A stretch of 64,000 nt of DNA from positions 1-64,000 of the forward strand of contig JBPOIJ010000008.1 in assembly GCA_052034585.1 (NCBI GenBank), given 5' to 3'. Positions within the stretch are counted from its first letter, which is position 1, and every line of letters starts with the position of its first letter. The position numbers were made by a program, and so were the translations under genes. Under the pieces are notes generated by a model that did no database searches, was not told where the DNA came from, and worked only from the letters and a program-made list of their open reading frames with translations. Of the stretch, positions 8,716 through 17,503 are shown in pieces. This stretch comes from Xiheimicrobium sp052034585 (GTDB lineage: Bacteria > Myxococcota > Myxococcia > Myxococcales > Myxococcaceae).

Positions 8716-9408
8716 TCAGTCGAGATAGGTGACGTCGCTCCCACCCGACGCCAAGAGGTGCCGGCGCGGTGGGTTGCCGTCGACGGTCGCTTCCGACCCA
8801 CCCGAGGCGTGGCCAGCGATCGCTTCGGTGACGGTGAGGCTCACGTTCGTCCCTCCGCTCGCGTCCAGTACGGCGTGGTTCACCTCCAGCCCCTGCGCCT
8901 CCGCGTCGACGCCGCCGGCGAGATCGAGCAGCGCGTGCTTGGCGTGCCCGGCGATCTCGAGGTGCGCGCCGCCGGTGGCGGTCACTTGCAGCGCGTCGAC
9001 GTCGAGCGCGTTCGCCACGAGCGAGCCGCCGCCTTCGACGGCCAGCTCGAGCTGTCGATCGGTCTCTCCTTCGACCTCGATCGTCGCTCCTCCGCGCGCG
9101 CTCAGCTTGTGCAGCTTCTCGGTGCTCACGGTGATCGTCAGCGGCATCGTCGGCGAGAACGAGACGTTGGGCTTGGGCGCGATGCGCAGCACCTCGTCCC
9201 GCAGCTCGACCTGCACCAGCCCGACGAGGTTGTCGTCACCACTGACGCTGATCTGCGGAGGCCCTTGCTCGGTCTTCAGCTCCAGCCCGCCTTCGAGGTG
9301 CACCTCGCGAAAGGCCTCGAGGGCTCGGGTTTCCGTCTTCTTCACGCCACTGCCATTCACCCGGGCACACGCCGTCGCCGCCAGAAGCACCAAGAGCATT
9401 GCGCGCAT
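8716..9408 (-). CDS. Lipoprotein with GIN domain (DUF2807)
   Basis: A 230-residue protein. The N-terminus is a lipoprotein signal ending in ATAC at about residue 14. The rest is a DUF2807 'head GIN' domain, a right-handed beta-helix-like fold. It begins with the characteristic G-x-G...T-R-x-L-x-x-F-x-x-V/I-x-L-x-G pattern (ETRALEAFREVHLEGG) and continues with repeated short strands such as LSARGGATIEVEG and LDASGGTNVSL, each turn bearing GG. It is expected at the periplasmic or outer-membrane face, where family members are suspected adhesin-like or scaffold proteins. It stands alone, 51 bases from the next gene downstream. The function is not known for the family. Confidence 0.85.
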   Translation of the reverse strand: MRAMLLVLLAATACARVNGSGVKKTETRALEAFREVHLEGGLELKTEQGPPQISVSGDDNLVGLVQVELRDEVLRIAPKPNVSFSPTMPLTITVSTEKLHKLSARGGATIEVEGETDRQLELAVEGGGSLVANALDVDALQVTATGGAHLEIAGHAKHALLDLAGGVDAEAQGLEVNHAVLDASGGTNVSLTVTEAIAGHASGGSEATVDGNPPRRHLLASGGSDVTYLD

Positions 9409-9493
9409 GGCCCACGAAACGGCCCACGGCCTCCCCGATTGCGTGGGCGCGCCACCTCGCCAGGAGCTCCAACGACTTCGAGGCCTTGCCAGC

Positions 9494-10714
9494 TCAGGGC
9501 TTGGTGCCGACCCGGAGCACGAAGGTCTGGCTCGAGACGACGGGCAACCCCAGCCGTGGCGCCAGGCCGTCTTGCAGCTCGTTGGGCACTCGCCACGTCT
9601 GGCCGGTCTGCTGAATGACGGTGATGGCGTAACGGCCCTCGGGCACGCCCTTGATCGGCGCGGGCCGGCGGGGATCGGTCGCGTCGAGGGCGGTCGGGCG
9701 AATGACGATCGGCAGGCGCGCCAGCGGCGTCGGCGTCGGCTTCACCCGCCCCATGCCGTCGAGGAGCTGGGCGGCGATCTCCGGCACGTTCACCCCCGCC
9801 GCCAGCACCACCAGATCGGGCACGCCATCGGCGGCGATCACCGTGCCCGACATCGGGTTCAGGTGCTCGTAGTCGACGCCCGCCTCGTCGATGATGCCAT
9901 TGCGATCGAGATCGTTCTCGTCGGCGAGCGGGTTGACGCCGGCCTCACCAGAGAGCTTGCGCACCACCACCCGCGGCCAGACATCGGGCACTCCGTCACC
10001 GTTGGCGTCGTCCGGCGCGCCGTCGCCGTTGTCGTCGACGAAGCGGGCGAGGAAGACGGGCTGGGGCTGGGCGATCGGCCCCTCGCTGATGGGTCGAACC
10101 CGGAGATCGAGCCCGATCGGCGCGCCCGCGAGCGTCGTCTCCGTCAAGGCGACCGAGGACATCGAGTTCGCCACCTCGAAGGCGGGGCGATCGACCGGCA
10201 CCCGCGCGGGATCTCCGACGGTGACCGCCACCCCGGTCGCAGGCCGCGGAGTGCCGTCATCGGCCGAGGGCACGTCGATGATCGCCGGCTGCCGGCTGAT
10301 GGAGTCGATCGCTGCGCCACCGACGTCGCCGGTGTTCACCTCGTTCGTCACCCCGTACCAGGGAATCCAGTCGCCGTTCGAATCGACGAAGGCGCGAATC
10401 TGGTACTGGCCCGGGTTCACCAGCGAGAAGGCGAAGGGCGCGGTGAAGGGCCCGGTGTCGAAGTCGCGCACGTGACCGAAGAGCCGATCGTGCGGCACCA
10501 GCGCGAACGAGAGTGGACGCCCGGTGCCCGTCGGAGGCGGAGGCCTCGCGGCATCGAAGAGCAACACCACCAGGTTCCCTCGCGCCGCCGACGAGACCAC
10601 GACTTCGCCTTCGATTCTCGCCGGGCGCGCGTTCTGCCGCTTGTCCGCGCCAGGGAAGACCGGCGGCGGCTCACAGGCCCAGAGCACCAGCGAGGCGACG
10701 AGCAGGGCTCTCAT
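9494..10714 (-). CDS. Lipoprotein with Asp/Asn-rich calcium-binding-like loops
   Basis: A 406-residue secreted protein. The ATG at 10714 overlaps the stop of the TonB receptor gene (ATGA), so translation is probably coupled. The signal peptide LLVASLVLWAC ends at a Cys near residue 14, a plausible though atypical lipobox (Trp at -2). The mature part contains several D-x-D/N-G-D stretches (VDSNGDW, DDNGDGAPDDANGDGVPD) resembling EF-hand or thrombospondin-type calcium loops, in a beta-rich, carboxypeptidase-regulatory-like context (GQYQIRAFVD, EGRYAITVIQQ). As the third gene of the kinase/receptor unit it may be the surface-exposed partner of the TonB receptor. No named family is recognised. 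Confidence 0.8.
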   Translation of the reverse strand: MRALLVASLVLWACEPPPVFPGADKRQNARPARIEGEVVVSSAARGNLVVLLFDAARPPPPTGTGRPLSFALVPHDRLFGHVRDFDTGPFTAPFAFSLVNPGQYQIRAFVDSNGDWIPWYGVTNEVNTGDVGGAAIDSISRQPAIIDVPSADDGTPRPATGVAVTVGDPARVPVDRPAFEVANSMSSVALTETTLAGAPIGLDLRVRPISEGPIAQPQPVFLARFVDDNGDGAPDDANGDGVPDVWPRVVVRKLSGEAGVNPLADENDLDRNGIIDEAGVDYEHLNPMSGTVIAADGVPDLVVLAAGVNVPEIAAQLLDGMGRVKPTPTPLARLPIVIRPTALDATDPRRPAPIKGVPEGRYAITVIQQTGQTWRVPNELQDGLAPRLGLPVVSSQTFVLRVGTKP

Positions 10715-13224
10715 GGCTGCACCGTGATCTGGCCGAAGACGCGCCGGTTGATGTCGTTGCCGAACGGGTGCTCCTGGTGCGCCGGGCCGAGCTGCTGGCC
10801 CACCACCGCGAAGGTGAGCCGATCGTTGAGCAGCCGGTAGGCGACCCGCGCGTTGATCACCGCGAAGCCCGGGAGCGTGTTGCTGACGTTGAGGATCTGG
10901 GTCGGGTCGGCCGGGGAGGGCTCGCGCTCGACCCAGGTGGTGCCGGTGACGTACGAGACGTCGGCCGAGAGATCGAAGTTCACCGGCGTCTTGTAGATGA
11001 TGCCGAAGTTCGCCTTGACCGTGGGCGCCTGGGTGCAGGCCCCGCAGACCGGCACCGACTCCACCGCTTGCACCGACTGCACCGCCGTCGAGGCGCGCAG
11101 GTCGAGGCCCTTCGTCGCGTTCCAGGTGAGGCCCAGCTCGGCGCCGAGCGCTCGATAGCTCGTCGGGTCGTTCACGAAGGTCGACCGCCCGAGGAGGAAG
11201 GTCTGTGACGCGGGGTCGAAGGCCTGGCCAGCGGTGAGCGTCTGCACCGCCGACAACACGATGAGGTTCCGCACGAAGTTCAGGTAGCCCGCGACGTCCC
11301 ACGAGAGGCCGAGCCGCGCCGCCTCGCCTCGGTAGCCGAGCTCGAACGAGAGGAGGCTCTCGGGCTTGAGCTCTCGATTCCCCTGGGTCAGCACCGAGGC
11401 GCCGGTGACGCCAGGCGTGGGAATGGGGAGGTTCACGTAGCTCTCGAGGAACGTCGGCTGCCGGAAGGCGCTCGCCACCATGCCGCGAAAGGCGTGCCCT
11501 TCGACCGGCGTCACCACCAACGAGACGCGCGGTGACGGCACGATGCCTGGCTTGCCCGACTCGATGAGCGGGTGCCGATCGATGCGCACGCCTGCCACCA
11601 CGGTGAGGGCGTTGATGATGCGCCACTCGTCCTGGAGGAAGGCCGCGGCGTGGAGCTCTTCGTTGAGGCCGCTCGTGTAGCCCCAGCTGAGCCGCTTGAG
11701 CCGGCCCGAGACCCCGACGCCGAGCTGGTGCCGGCCGCCGAGCTCGAAGCCCTGCTGGAAGAGCGCCTCGCCGTCGAAGACGTTCGCCTGCACGCTGGTG
11801 AGCAGGCTGCGCTGCCCCAACACCGAGTACTGCGGCCCGGAGTCGGCGCTCAGGTGATTCCAGAAGAAGCGCACCTTCACCGGCCCACCCGTGAAGTCGA
11901 GCTTCGCGTACCCGCCCACGCCGTCGATGGCGTAGTTGCGGAGGAGGCCGATGGCGTAGAGCTCGGAGTACAGCCGGTTCACTCCGCCCGACGCCGCGAG
12001 GCTGAAGGTCTTGTTGAAGGCGTAGTAGGCGGTGAGGTTGCCGCGCGCGCTGCGCAGGGCCAGGTTGGGATCGGGGAAGGTGCTCACCACGTCGGGGCGC
12101 CCTTCGGCGTAGTCGCGGGTGTACTTGTCGGCCTGCTGGTAGCCCGCCGAGGCCCGGAACTTCACCGCGTCACCGCCCGACGCGACGAAGCTCCCGCTCG
12201 CCAGGTTGCCGTTGCCGGCGCTCGCCTGGGCCTCGAACTTCTGACCCGACCCGGGAGCGCGGGTGATGATGTTCACCACCCCGAGCACCGCGTTGGCGCC
12301 ATAGAGCGCACCCGCAGGCCCGCGGATCACCTCGATGCGATCGATCTCCTCGAGGCCGATCGGCAGCGCCGCGTAGAAGGTGACTCCCAAGAAGTCCTGG
12401 TACTCGGGCCGGCCGTCGAGGAGCACCAGCACCTTGTTGTTGATGCGCTGGTTGAACCCACGGAACGAGAGGTTCGCGCTGGAGATGCCCATCGTCATCA
12501 CCTCGGCGCCGGGCACGCGCCGGAGGATCTCGGTCAAGGTGGTGAGGCCCGATGCCCGAATCTCGTCGCCGCTGATGACCGTCGTGGCGTTTGGCGCCTC
12601 GAGGCTCGACTGGCTCCGCCGGGCCGCGGCCACGACCGTCTCTTCGTACGGAACGCCGAAGTCGTCGGGGGGAGGTGCCGCGTCCTTTCGCTCGGGCGTC
12701 GCCGCTCGGGCTTCTTCCGCCCTCGCGCGCTCCGTCTCCTCGGCGCGCTCCACCGCCTGCTCGAGCCGATCGGTCAAGGCGGCGATCTTCGCCAGCGTGG
12801 CCTCGTCGACGAGGGGCGCGGCGGGTTTGATCGGCTTCTCCGGCGGCTTCACTTCCCTCGGAGGCTCCACCGGGTCCGGCTTCTTGGGCACCTGCGCCTC
12901 GAGCTTGGCCAGGGTGTCGCGCACCTTCTCGGCGTCGGGCGGGCTCGCGTCGAGGTAGCGGCGGTAGTAGCCGATCGCCTCCACCGGCCGGCCGGCCGCC
13001 TCGTGCGCGCGGGCCACGTTGAAGAGCACGTTCGGGTGCGGCTTGACCGCGTAGGCCTCGAGCAGCTCGACGATCGCCTCGTCGTACTTGCCCTCGTTGA
13101 TGAGGAACATGCCCGTCTTGAAATGACGCCGCGCCTCGACGCGTGGGTCGGCCAGCACCGCTGTCGCCCAGCACACCGAGAGCAGGAACAGCCACGTCCA
13201 GCGCGCCCGCGACGAGTGCATCAT
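10711..13224 (-). CDS. TonB-dependent outer-membrane receptor with N-terminal TPR domain
   Basis: An 837-residue protein. A signal peptide (cleavage after AVLA, residue about 25) is followed by two or three TPR-like helical repeats (about 28-100, with YDEAIVELLEAY and AIGYYRRYLDASPPD). A Pro/Lys-rich linker and a coiled-coil/Glu-Arg-rich segment (about 140-180) come next. A TonB-box-like EETVVAAARR leads into a plug domain (about 205-320, with VISGDEIRASGLTTLTEILR and IEVIRGPAGALYGANAVLGV), and then a 22-strand-type barrel. TPR repeats fused ahead of the plug are unusual. The gene overlaps the upstream kinase stop (ATGA) and the downstream lipoprotein start. The substrate is unknown; the neighbours suggest a regulated uptake or sensing complex. 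Confidence 0.9.
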   Translation of the reverse strand: MMHSSRARWTWLFLLSVCWATAVLADPRVEARRHFKTGMFLINEGKYDEAIVELLEAYAVKPHPNVLFNVARAHEAAGRPVEAIGYYRRYLDASPPDAEKVRDTLAKLEAQVPKKPDPVEPPREVKPPEKPIKPAAPLVDEATLAKIAALTDRLEQAVERAEETERARAEEARAATPERKDAAPPPDDFGVPYEETVVAAARRSQSSLEAPNATTVISGDEIRASGLTTLTEILRRVPGAEVMTMGISSANLSFRGFNQRINNKVLVLLDGRPEYQDFLGVTFYAALPIGLEEIDRIEVIRGPAGALYGANAVLGVVNIITRAPGSGQKFEAQASAGNGNLASGSFVASGGDAVKFRASAGYQQADKYTRDYAEGRPDVVSTFPDPNLALRSARGNLTAYYAFNKTFSLAASGGVNRLYSELYAIGLLRNYAIDGVGGYAKLDFTGGPVKVRFFWNHLSADSGPQYSVLGQRSLLTSVQANVFDGEALFQQGFELGGRHQLGVGVSGRLKRLSWGYTSGLNEELHAAAFLQDEWRIINALTVVAGVRIDRHPLIESGKPGIVPSPRVSLVVTPVEGHAFRGMVASAFRQPTFLESYVNLPIPTPGVTGASVLTQGNRELKPESLLSFELGYRGEAARLGLSWDVAGYLNFVRNLIVLSAVQTLTAGQAFDPASQTFLLGRSTFVNDPTSYRALGAELGLTWNATKGLDLRASTAVQSVQAVESVPVCGACTQAPTVKANFGIIYKTPVNFDLSADVSYVTGTTWVEREPSPADPTQILNVSNTLPGFAVINARVAYRLLNDRLTFAVVGQQLGPAHQEHPFGNDINRRVFGQITVQP

Positions 13225-14822
13225 TGGTAGGGGTCGTCCTTGTACCCGTTGTCCGGGTTCTTCGGCGGTGGGTTCTTCGGGCGGGTCACGTTGCGAATCG
13301 TCGGCTTCTTCTTCGCGAGGGTCGGCTTGATGGGCACGTGGCCCGAGCCGCCAGAGGCCACCACCGTCGTCCCTTGGAACCCGTCGAGCGAGAACTCCAG
13401 CTCGGCGCGCGCTTGCGCCTCCTCCTTGCGCCAGATCGAGAACGAGAAGGGCGTGGTGCCGAGCAGCGCGCCTCCCTGGGTCACCGTCGCGCCCGGCGGA
13501 TCACTGTCGACGTCGAACACCACCTCCACCGGCTCGGGCTTCACCTCGACCCGAGGCGGCTCGGGAGGCTTCTTCGGGGGCGTCTCGACGCGCGGAGGCT
13601 CGACGCGCTTGGGCGGAACCGGCTGGGCCGCGTTGGTGCGAAAGGCGACCCAGCCCCCGACCGCGATGCCGAGCACGATCACCACCGCCGCGCCGATGAT
13701 GAGCGGCAGCCGGGCGTTCGCGCCGGGCGTCGTCTTGCTCTCGGTGATCTCGACCTCGATCTCCGCGACTGGCTGCGAAGGGCGAGTGGCGCGCTTGGGG
13801 AGTGGGGGCGGTGAGTCGTCGACGGGCGAGGCGATCTTCACCTTCTGCGAGCTCAGCGCCCTCAGCGGTTGAGACGCCGTCGGCCCCGCCGGGTTCGAAA
13901 AGGTGCGCGGGTCGATGAAGAGCCCCGAGATGCCGTGGCCCGCCACCGCTGCCTGCATCGCGTGGAGCAGCTCGTCCATCGACTGGTAGCGCGCCGCCGG
14001 GTCCTTCGAGAGGCACTTCATCACCAGCTCGTTGACGTCCAGGGGGAGGTCGGCGCCCACGACGTCGCGCAGCTCGGGCGGTTGCTCCTTGACGTGCTTG
14101 ACGATGATGTCGATCGACTCCTTGCCCGTGAACGGCGGCTTGCCAGCCATGCACTGGAAGAGGAGCACCCCGAGCGAATAGATGTCGGTGCGTTGATCGG
14201 TCTCCCCGCGCGCCTGCTCGGGCGCCATGTACAGCGGAGAGCCGAGGAGCACCCCTGCCTGGGTCAGCTCGAGATCGGACGGCTGCATCACGTCGGAGGC
14301 GAAGGCCTTCACCAGCCCGAAGTCGAGCACCTTCACCGTGTCGCCACCGGTGCCCTCCGAGAGCAGCATCACGTTGGCAGGCTTCAGATCGCGGTGCACC
14401 AGCCCGAGCTTGTGTGCCTCGCGGAGCGAGCGCGCCACCTGGGCCCCGATCGCCAGCGCCCGCTGCCAGGGCAGCCTCCCGTCGCGCGAGATCACCTGCT
14501 GGAGCGTCTCGCCCTCGAGGTACTCCATCGCGATGAAGTAGATGCCGTCGTCGGTGCGGCCGTAGTCGTGCACCGTGATGGTGTTCGGGTGCTTCAGCTT
14601 GGCCGTCATCGACGCTTCGAGGAAGAAGCGGCGCTCGAAGCCCGGGTCCTTGGTGCCGTCGTAGCGAGGGTTGAGCACCTTGAGCGCGACCAGCCGATCG
14701 AGCGGTTGCTGAATGGCCTTGTAGACGCGGCCCATGCCGCCCACGCCGAGGGGCTCGACGATCTGAAAGCGTCCGCTGAGGACTTTGCCCAGCAGCGGAT
14801 CGTCGACGCCTGCTTCGGCCAT
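13221..14822 (-). CDS. Transmembrane Ser/Thr protein kinase with PEGA domain
   Basis: A 533-residue kinase. The cytoplasmic kinase domain (about 18-280) is complete: glycine loop GVGGMG, Lys48 in VALK, catalytic D145 in HRDLKPAN, DFG at 167-169 and the APEQ segment near 200. A Ser/Thr/Pro-rich juxtamembrane stretch follows, with one membrane helix at about 370-392. Beyond it lie a Pro/Glu/Lys-rich linker and an extracytoplasmic PEGA-like domain (DSDPPGATVTQGGALLGTTPF). It heads a three-gene unit with overlapping stops and starts, so it probably phosphorylates or regulates something tied to the TonB receptor and lipoprotein encoded next. It is divergent from the Cys-repeat lipoprotein, 141 bases away. 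Confidence 0.93.
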   Translation of the reverse strand: MAEAGVDDPLLGKVLSGRFQIVEPLGVGGMGRVYKAIQQPLDRLVALKVLNPRYDGTKDPGFERRFFLEASMTAKLKHPNTITVHDYGRTDDGIYFIAMEYLEGETLQQVISRDGRLPWQRALAIGAQVARSLREAHKLGLVHRDLKPANVMLLSEGTGGDTVKVLDFGLVKAFASDVMQPSDLELTQAGVLLGSPLYMAPEQARGETDQRTDIYSLGVLLFQCMAGKPPFTGKESIDIIVKHVKEQPPELRDVVGADLPLDVNELVMKCLSKDPAARYQSMDELLHAMQAAVAGHGISGLFIDPRTFSNPAGPTASQPLRALSSQKVKIASPVDDSPPPLPKRATRPSQPVAEIEVEITESKTTPGANARLPLIIGAAVVIVLGIAVGGWVAFRTNAAQPVPPKRVEPPRVETPPKKPPEPPRVEVKPEPVEVVFDVDSDPPGATVTQGGALLGTTPFSFSIWRKEEAQARAELEFSLDGFQGTTVVASGGSGHVPIKPTLAKKKPTIRNVTRPKNPPPKNPDNGYKDDPYQ

Positions 14823-14963
14823 GACACCCCCGCGGCCGGTGGGAGAACCGCAGATGGCCGCAGCCGCCTTCTACCACGTGAGCGCACCTCTCCGAAGGAC
14901 GAGGCCGCGCCGATCGTCGGCCGGTCTGTTGCCATGGCCTGATCAGGCGGTACGGTGCCGGCC

Positions 14964-16922
14964 ATGGCTTCCCTCCGCCACTTCCTCGCGCTGTTCGCCG
15001 GGGCCACCATCGCCTCCTGCGGCTGCTTCCAGCCGGTGAACGAGCGCCAATGTGACGCCAACACCCCCTGCGGCAGTGGGTGGCAGTGCGTGAACTTCGC
15101 CTGTGTACCGCCAGGAACGGGTGGGGGGACTGCCGGAGGCCGCGCGGGTGGGGCAGCGGGCGGCCAGACGGGTGGTGGGTCGGTGATGGGAGGTGGCTTC
15201 GTCACCTCGGGCGGCTTCGTCACCTCGGGTGGCTTCGTCACCTCGGGTGGCTTCGTCACCTCGGGGGGCTTCGTGGTGGGAGGCGGCCGAGCCGGGGGCG
15301 GAGCGATCGCGGGCGGCTTCGTGGGAGGCGGCCGCGCGGGTGGCACCCCGACGGGTGGGGGCTTCGTCGGTGGCGGCCGTGCTGGAGGGGGCGCCATCGC
15401 CGGAGGCTTCGCGACCGGTGGCGGTGGGGCGTGCGCTGGCTGCATCTTCAACGGCACCTGCATCGATCCGACGGGGACTCAGCTCTGTGGCTCCGGCGGG
15501 TCGACCTGCGCCCAGTGCCCGAACCCGACCGACACCTGCCAGCAGGGCCGCTGCACGCCGAACACGGGCTGCAGCGCGATGACCTGCCCCGGCTGCTGCG
15601 CACCTGGCTCGACCGGCCAGAATCAGTGCATTCCCCTCGCGGCGCAGCTCAACTTCGCCTGCGGGAGCGGTGGCCAGCAGTGTGTGCAGTGTCCGGCCGG
15701 CACCAACTGCTCGCCACAGGGGGCCTGCGTGCCCGGTCCGCCGTGTGGGGCGATGTCCTGCGCGGGGTGCTGCTTCATGGACACCTGCGTGCTGCCCTTC
15801 ATCCAGAACGAGAACGTGTGCGGCTCGGGCGGCTCGGTGTGCGGCGCCTGCGCTGGCGGGCAGTCGTGCGTGAATGGCCAGTGCACCGGAGCGACCTGCA
15901 ACTCGGCCACCTGCCCCAACGGCTGCTGCTCTGGGTCGGGCCAGTGCATTCCCTTCTCCGCCCAGGGGCCCGGTCAGTGTGGCGTCGCCGGTCAGCGGTG
16001 CTTCGCGTGCGCTGGCGGGGGCCAGTGCGTCAACGGCGGCTGCGTCTTCCCGCTCTGTTCGCCGCAGAACTGCAATGGCTGTTGCCGAGGAGGCACCTGT
16101 GTCCCCTTCGCGCAGCAGAGCTCGAGCCTCTGCGGCTTCAACGGCGCGACCTGCGCCACCTGCGGGCCCAACAGCACCTGCACGCAGGGCGTGTGCACGA
16201 CGTCGACGTGCTCCCCGGCGACCTGCTCGGGCTGCTGCTGGAACGGGCAGTGCGTGCAGCTGTCGATGCAGAGCGCGGGCCTGTGTGGACGGAGCGGAGC
16301 CAGCTGCGGCGCCTGCCCACCGAACTCGACGTGTCAGAGCGGCATCTGCGTCGCGACGGGCTGTTCGCCAGGGAACTGCAGCGGCTGCTGTGACGCCACC
16401 ACCGGTCAGTGCAACCCGGGCACCTCGACGGCGGCCTGCGGCGCGGGCGGCTCGACCTGCTTCACCTGCCCGGGCGGCTCCGTCTGCGCGTTCGGAGCGT
16501 GTTCCTTCGGCTTCGACGCGGGCACGGCCGTCGGGGGCGTCGGCGCCGCGTGTACCTCGGCCGCGCAGTGCACCGCGATTCCCTCGGGCCGCCAGTGTCT
16601 GCCCTTGCCAGGCGGGTATTGCTCGATCGGCTGCCAGGGCACGATGAGCACCTGTTCGCTCTTCCAGTCGTGCCCGGGCACGTGCCCAGGGCTCGTCGCT
16701 GGCTCGTCGACGTGCGTGGGCACCGGCCTCGGCAACCCTCCGATGTGCGCGCAGCTCTGCCCGTTCCCGCAAGGCGGCCAGTCGAACTGTCGAGCCGGCT
16801 ACGTCTGCGCCGCCTTCGGGCCGTCGAGCTCGATGGGCATCTGCCGCCCCGCGTGCACCAACGGCGGGTTCGGCTGCCCGACCGGCGGCACCTGCAACGT
16901 GACGACTGGCTACTGCCAGTGA
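14964..16922 (+). CDS. Cys-repeat lipoprotein with Gly-rich linker
   Basis: A protein of about 652 residues. The ATG at 14964 opens a signal peptide ending IASC (lipobox). Then come a six-Cys module (C-x-C-x8-C-x5-C-x5-C-x4-C) and a Gly-rich linker of about 100 residues containing four identical FVTSGG units. About seven tandem repeats of some 45 residues follow, each with the pattern C-x4-C-x-GCC-x3-x-C-(V/I)P...CG-x2-G-x2-C-x2-C-x5-C-x3-x-C. A C-terminal Cys-containing region has a different spacing. Such repeats suggest a rigid, disulfide-stapled rod on the outer surface, but no binding partner is known. The downstream membrane-protein gene starts within its stop codon (GTGA). A GTG 9 bases upstream is an alternative start. 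Confidence 0.85.
   Translation: MASLRHFLALFAGATIASCGCFQPVNERQCDANTPCGSGWQCVNFACVPPGTGGGTAGGRAGGAAGGQTGGGSVMGGGFVTSGGFVTSGGFVTSGGFVTSGGFVVGGGRAGGGAIAGGFVGGGRAGGTPTGGGFVGGGRAGGGAIAGGFATGGGGACAGCIFNGTCIDPTGTQLCGSGGSTCAQCPNPTDTCQQGRCTPNTGCSAMTCPGCCAPGSTGQNQCIPLAAQLNFACGSGGQQCVQCPAGTNCSPQGACVPGPPCGAMSCAGCCFMDTCVLPFIQNENVCGSGGSVCGACAGGQSCVNGQCTGATCNSATCPNGCCSGSGQCIPFSAQGPGQCGVAGQRCFACAGGGQCVNGGCVFPLCSPQNCNGCCRGGTCVPFAQQSSSLCGFNGATCATCGPNSTCTQGVCTTSTCSPATCSGCCWNGQCVQLSMQSAGLCGRSGASCGACPPNSTCQSGICVATGCSPGNCSGCCDATTGQCNPGTSTAACGAGGSTCFTCPGGSVCAFGACSFGFDAGTAVGGVGAACTSAAQCTAIPSGRQCLPLPGGYCSIGCQGTMSTCSLFQSCPGTCPGLVAGSSTCVGTGLGNPPMCAQLCPFPQGGQSNCRAGYVCAAFGPSSSMGICRPACTNGGFGCPTGGTCNVTTGYCQ
15196..15267 (+). 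repeat. Four 18-base tandem repeats inside the Gly-rich linker
   Basis: The unit ggcttcgtcacctcgggt occurs four times head to tail, differing only in the last base. It encodes GGFVTS repeats in the linker of the Cys-repeat lipoprotein. The unit is a multiple of three, so copy-number change by slippage would alter linker length without breaking the frame. Confidence 0.95.
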
Positions 16923-17503
16923 CCGAGCTCGAGGGCGCTCGTTGCCTCGCGCACGAGGCGAGCGCCATCGACACCTGCCGCCACTGCCAGGCCCTGCTCT
17001 GTGCCACCTGTGCTTCCGTCGATCGCGAGGGCCAGCCTTCGTGCGCGCGCTGCCGTGAGCGGGTCTCCGCCGAGCGTCCCCTGGGAGGCTGGCCGATGCT
17101 CGCCGTCCCCTTCTTGCTCGCAGCGCCGGTGCGCTTCGTCGTCTCGTTCGGAGCCGCCTTTGGCCAGCTCCGTGACGACAGCCTCACCCTGCTCGAGGGC
17201 ACCGGGGCGCGGTGGATGGGGCCCGCCGCCTGGCTGGTGTTGGGCAACGCGGTCTTGGCCTTCCTCGCGATCTCCAGCGTGCGTGGCTTCTTCGCGCGAA
17301 AGCGATCGACCCTCGCGCGCGCGAGCCTCACCTTCTTCGCCTGGGCGGTGATCGAAGGAGGGGCGGCGCTGCTCCGGCGGCTGCTCGAGATCGAGGCGAC
17401 GCCCGGGGAGCGCGTGGGGTTGTTCGCGGCGTTGGTGCTCGGCCTCGGTTGGGCACTCGCGTTCTGGTTCGGCGCCCGGCCCCGCGAGACCTTCACCCGC
17501 TGA
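16919..17503 (+). CDS. Small membrane protein with N-terminal B-box-like zinc finger
   Basis: A 194-residue protein starting at GTG 16919, which overlaps the upstream stop (GTGA). The first 45 residues carry a Cys/His cluster (C9, H12, C20, C23, C28, C31, C42, C45) with the CxxC...CxxC spacing of B-box-type zinc ribbons often found at the N-terminus of bacterial membrane proteins. Three or four hydrophobic segments follow (about 60-80, 95-120, 128-148, 165-185), with no catalytic motif. It ends exactly where the convergent pilT-like gene ends, so there is no intergenic space. The coupling to the Cys-repeat lipoprotein suggests a role in its export or assembly, which is inference only. Confidence 0.75.
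   Translation: MTELEGARCLAHEASAIDTCRHCQALLCATCASVDREGQPSCARCRERVSAERPLGGWPMLAVPFLLAAPVRFVVSFGAAFGQLRDDSLTLLEGTGARWMGPAAWLVLGNAVLAFLAISSVRGFFARKRSTLARASLTFFAWAVIEGGAALLRRLLEIEATPGERVGLFAALVLGLGWALAFWFGARPRETFTR

Noticed and set aside
8729..10840. A 703-codon open frame on the plus strand
   Set aside because: It is antisense to the GIN-domain and calcium-loop lipoprotein genes, with no recognisable domain.
10715..11626. N-terminal extension of the calcium-loop lipoprotein frame
   Set aside because: The extension is Arg/His-rich and lies inside the TonB receptor gene. The lipoprotein signal at 10714 is the natural start.
15196..15267. Short direct repeats considered as CRISPR
   Set aside because: They are contiguous, without spacers, in frame and inside a coding linker.
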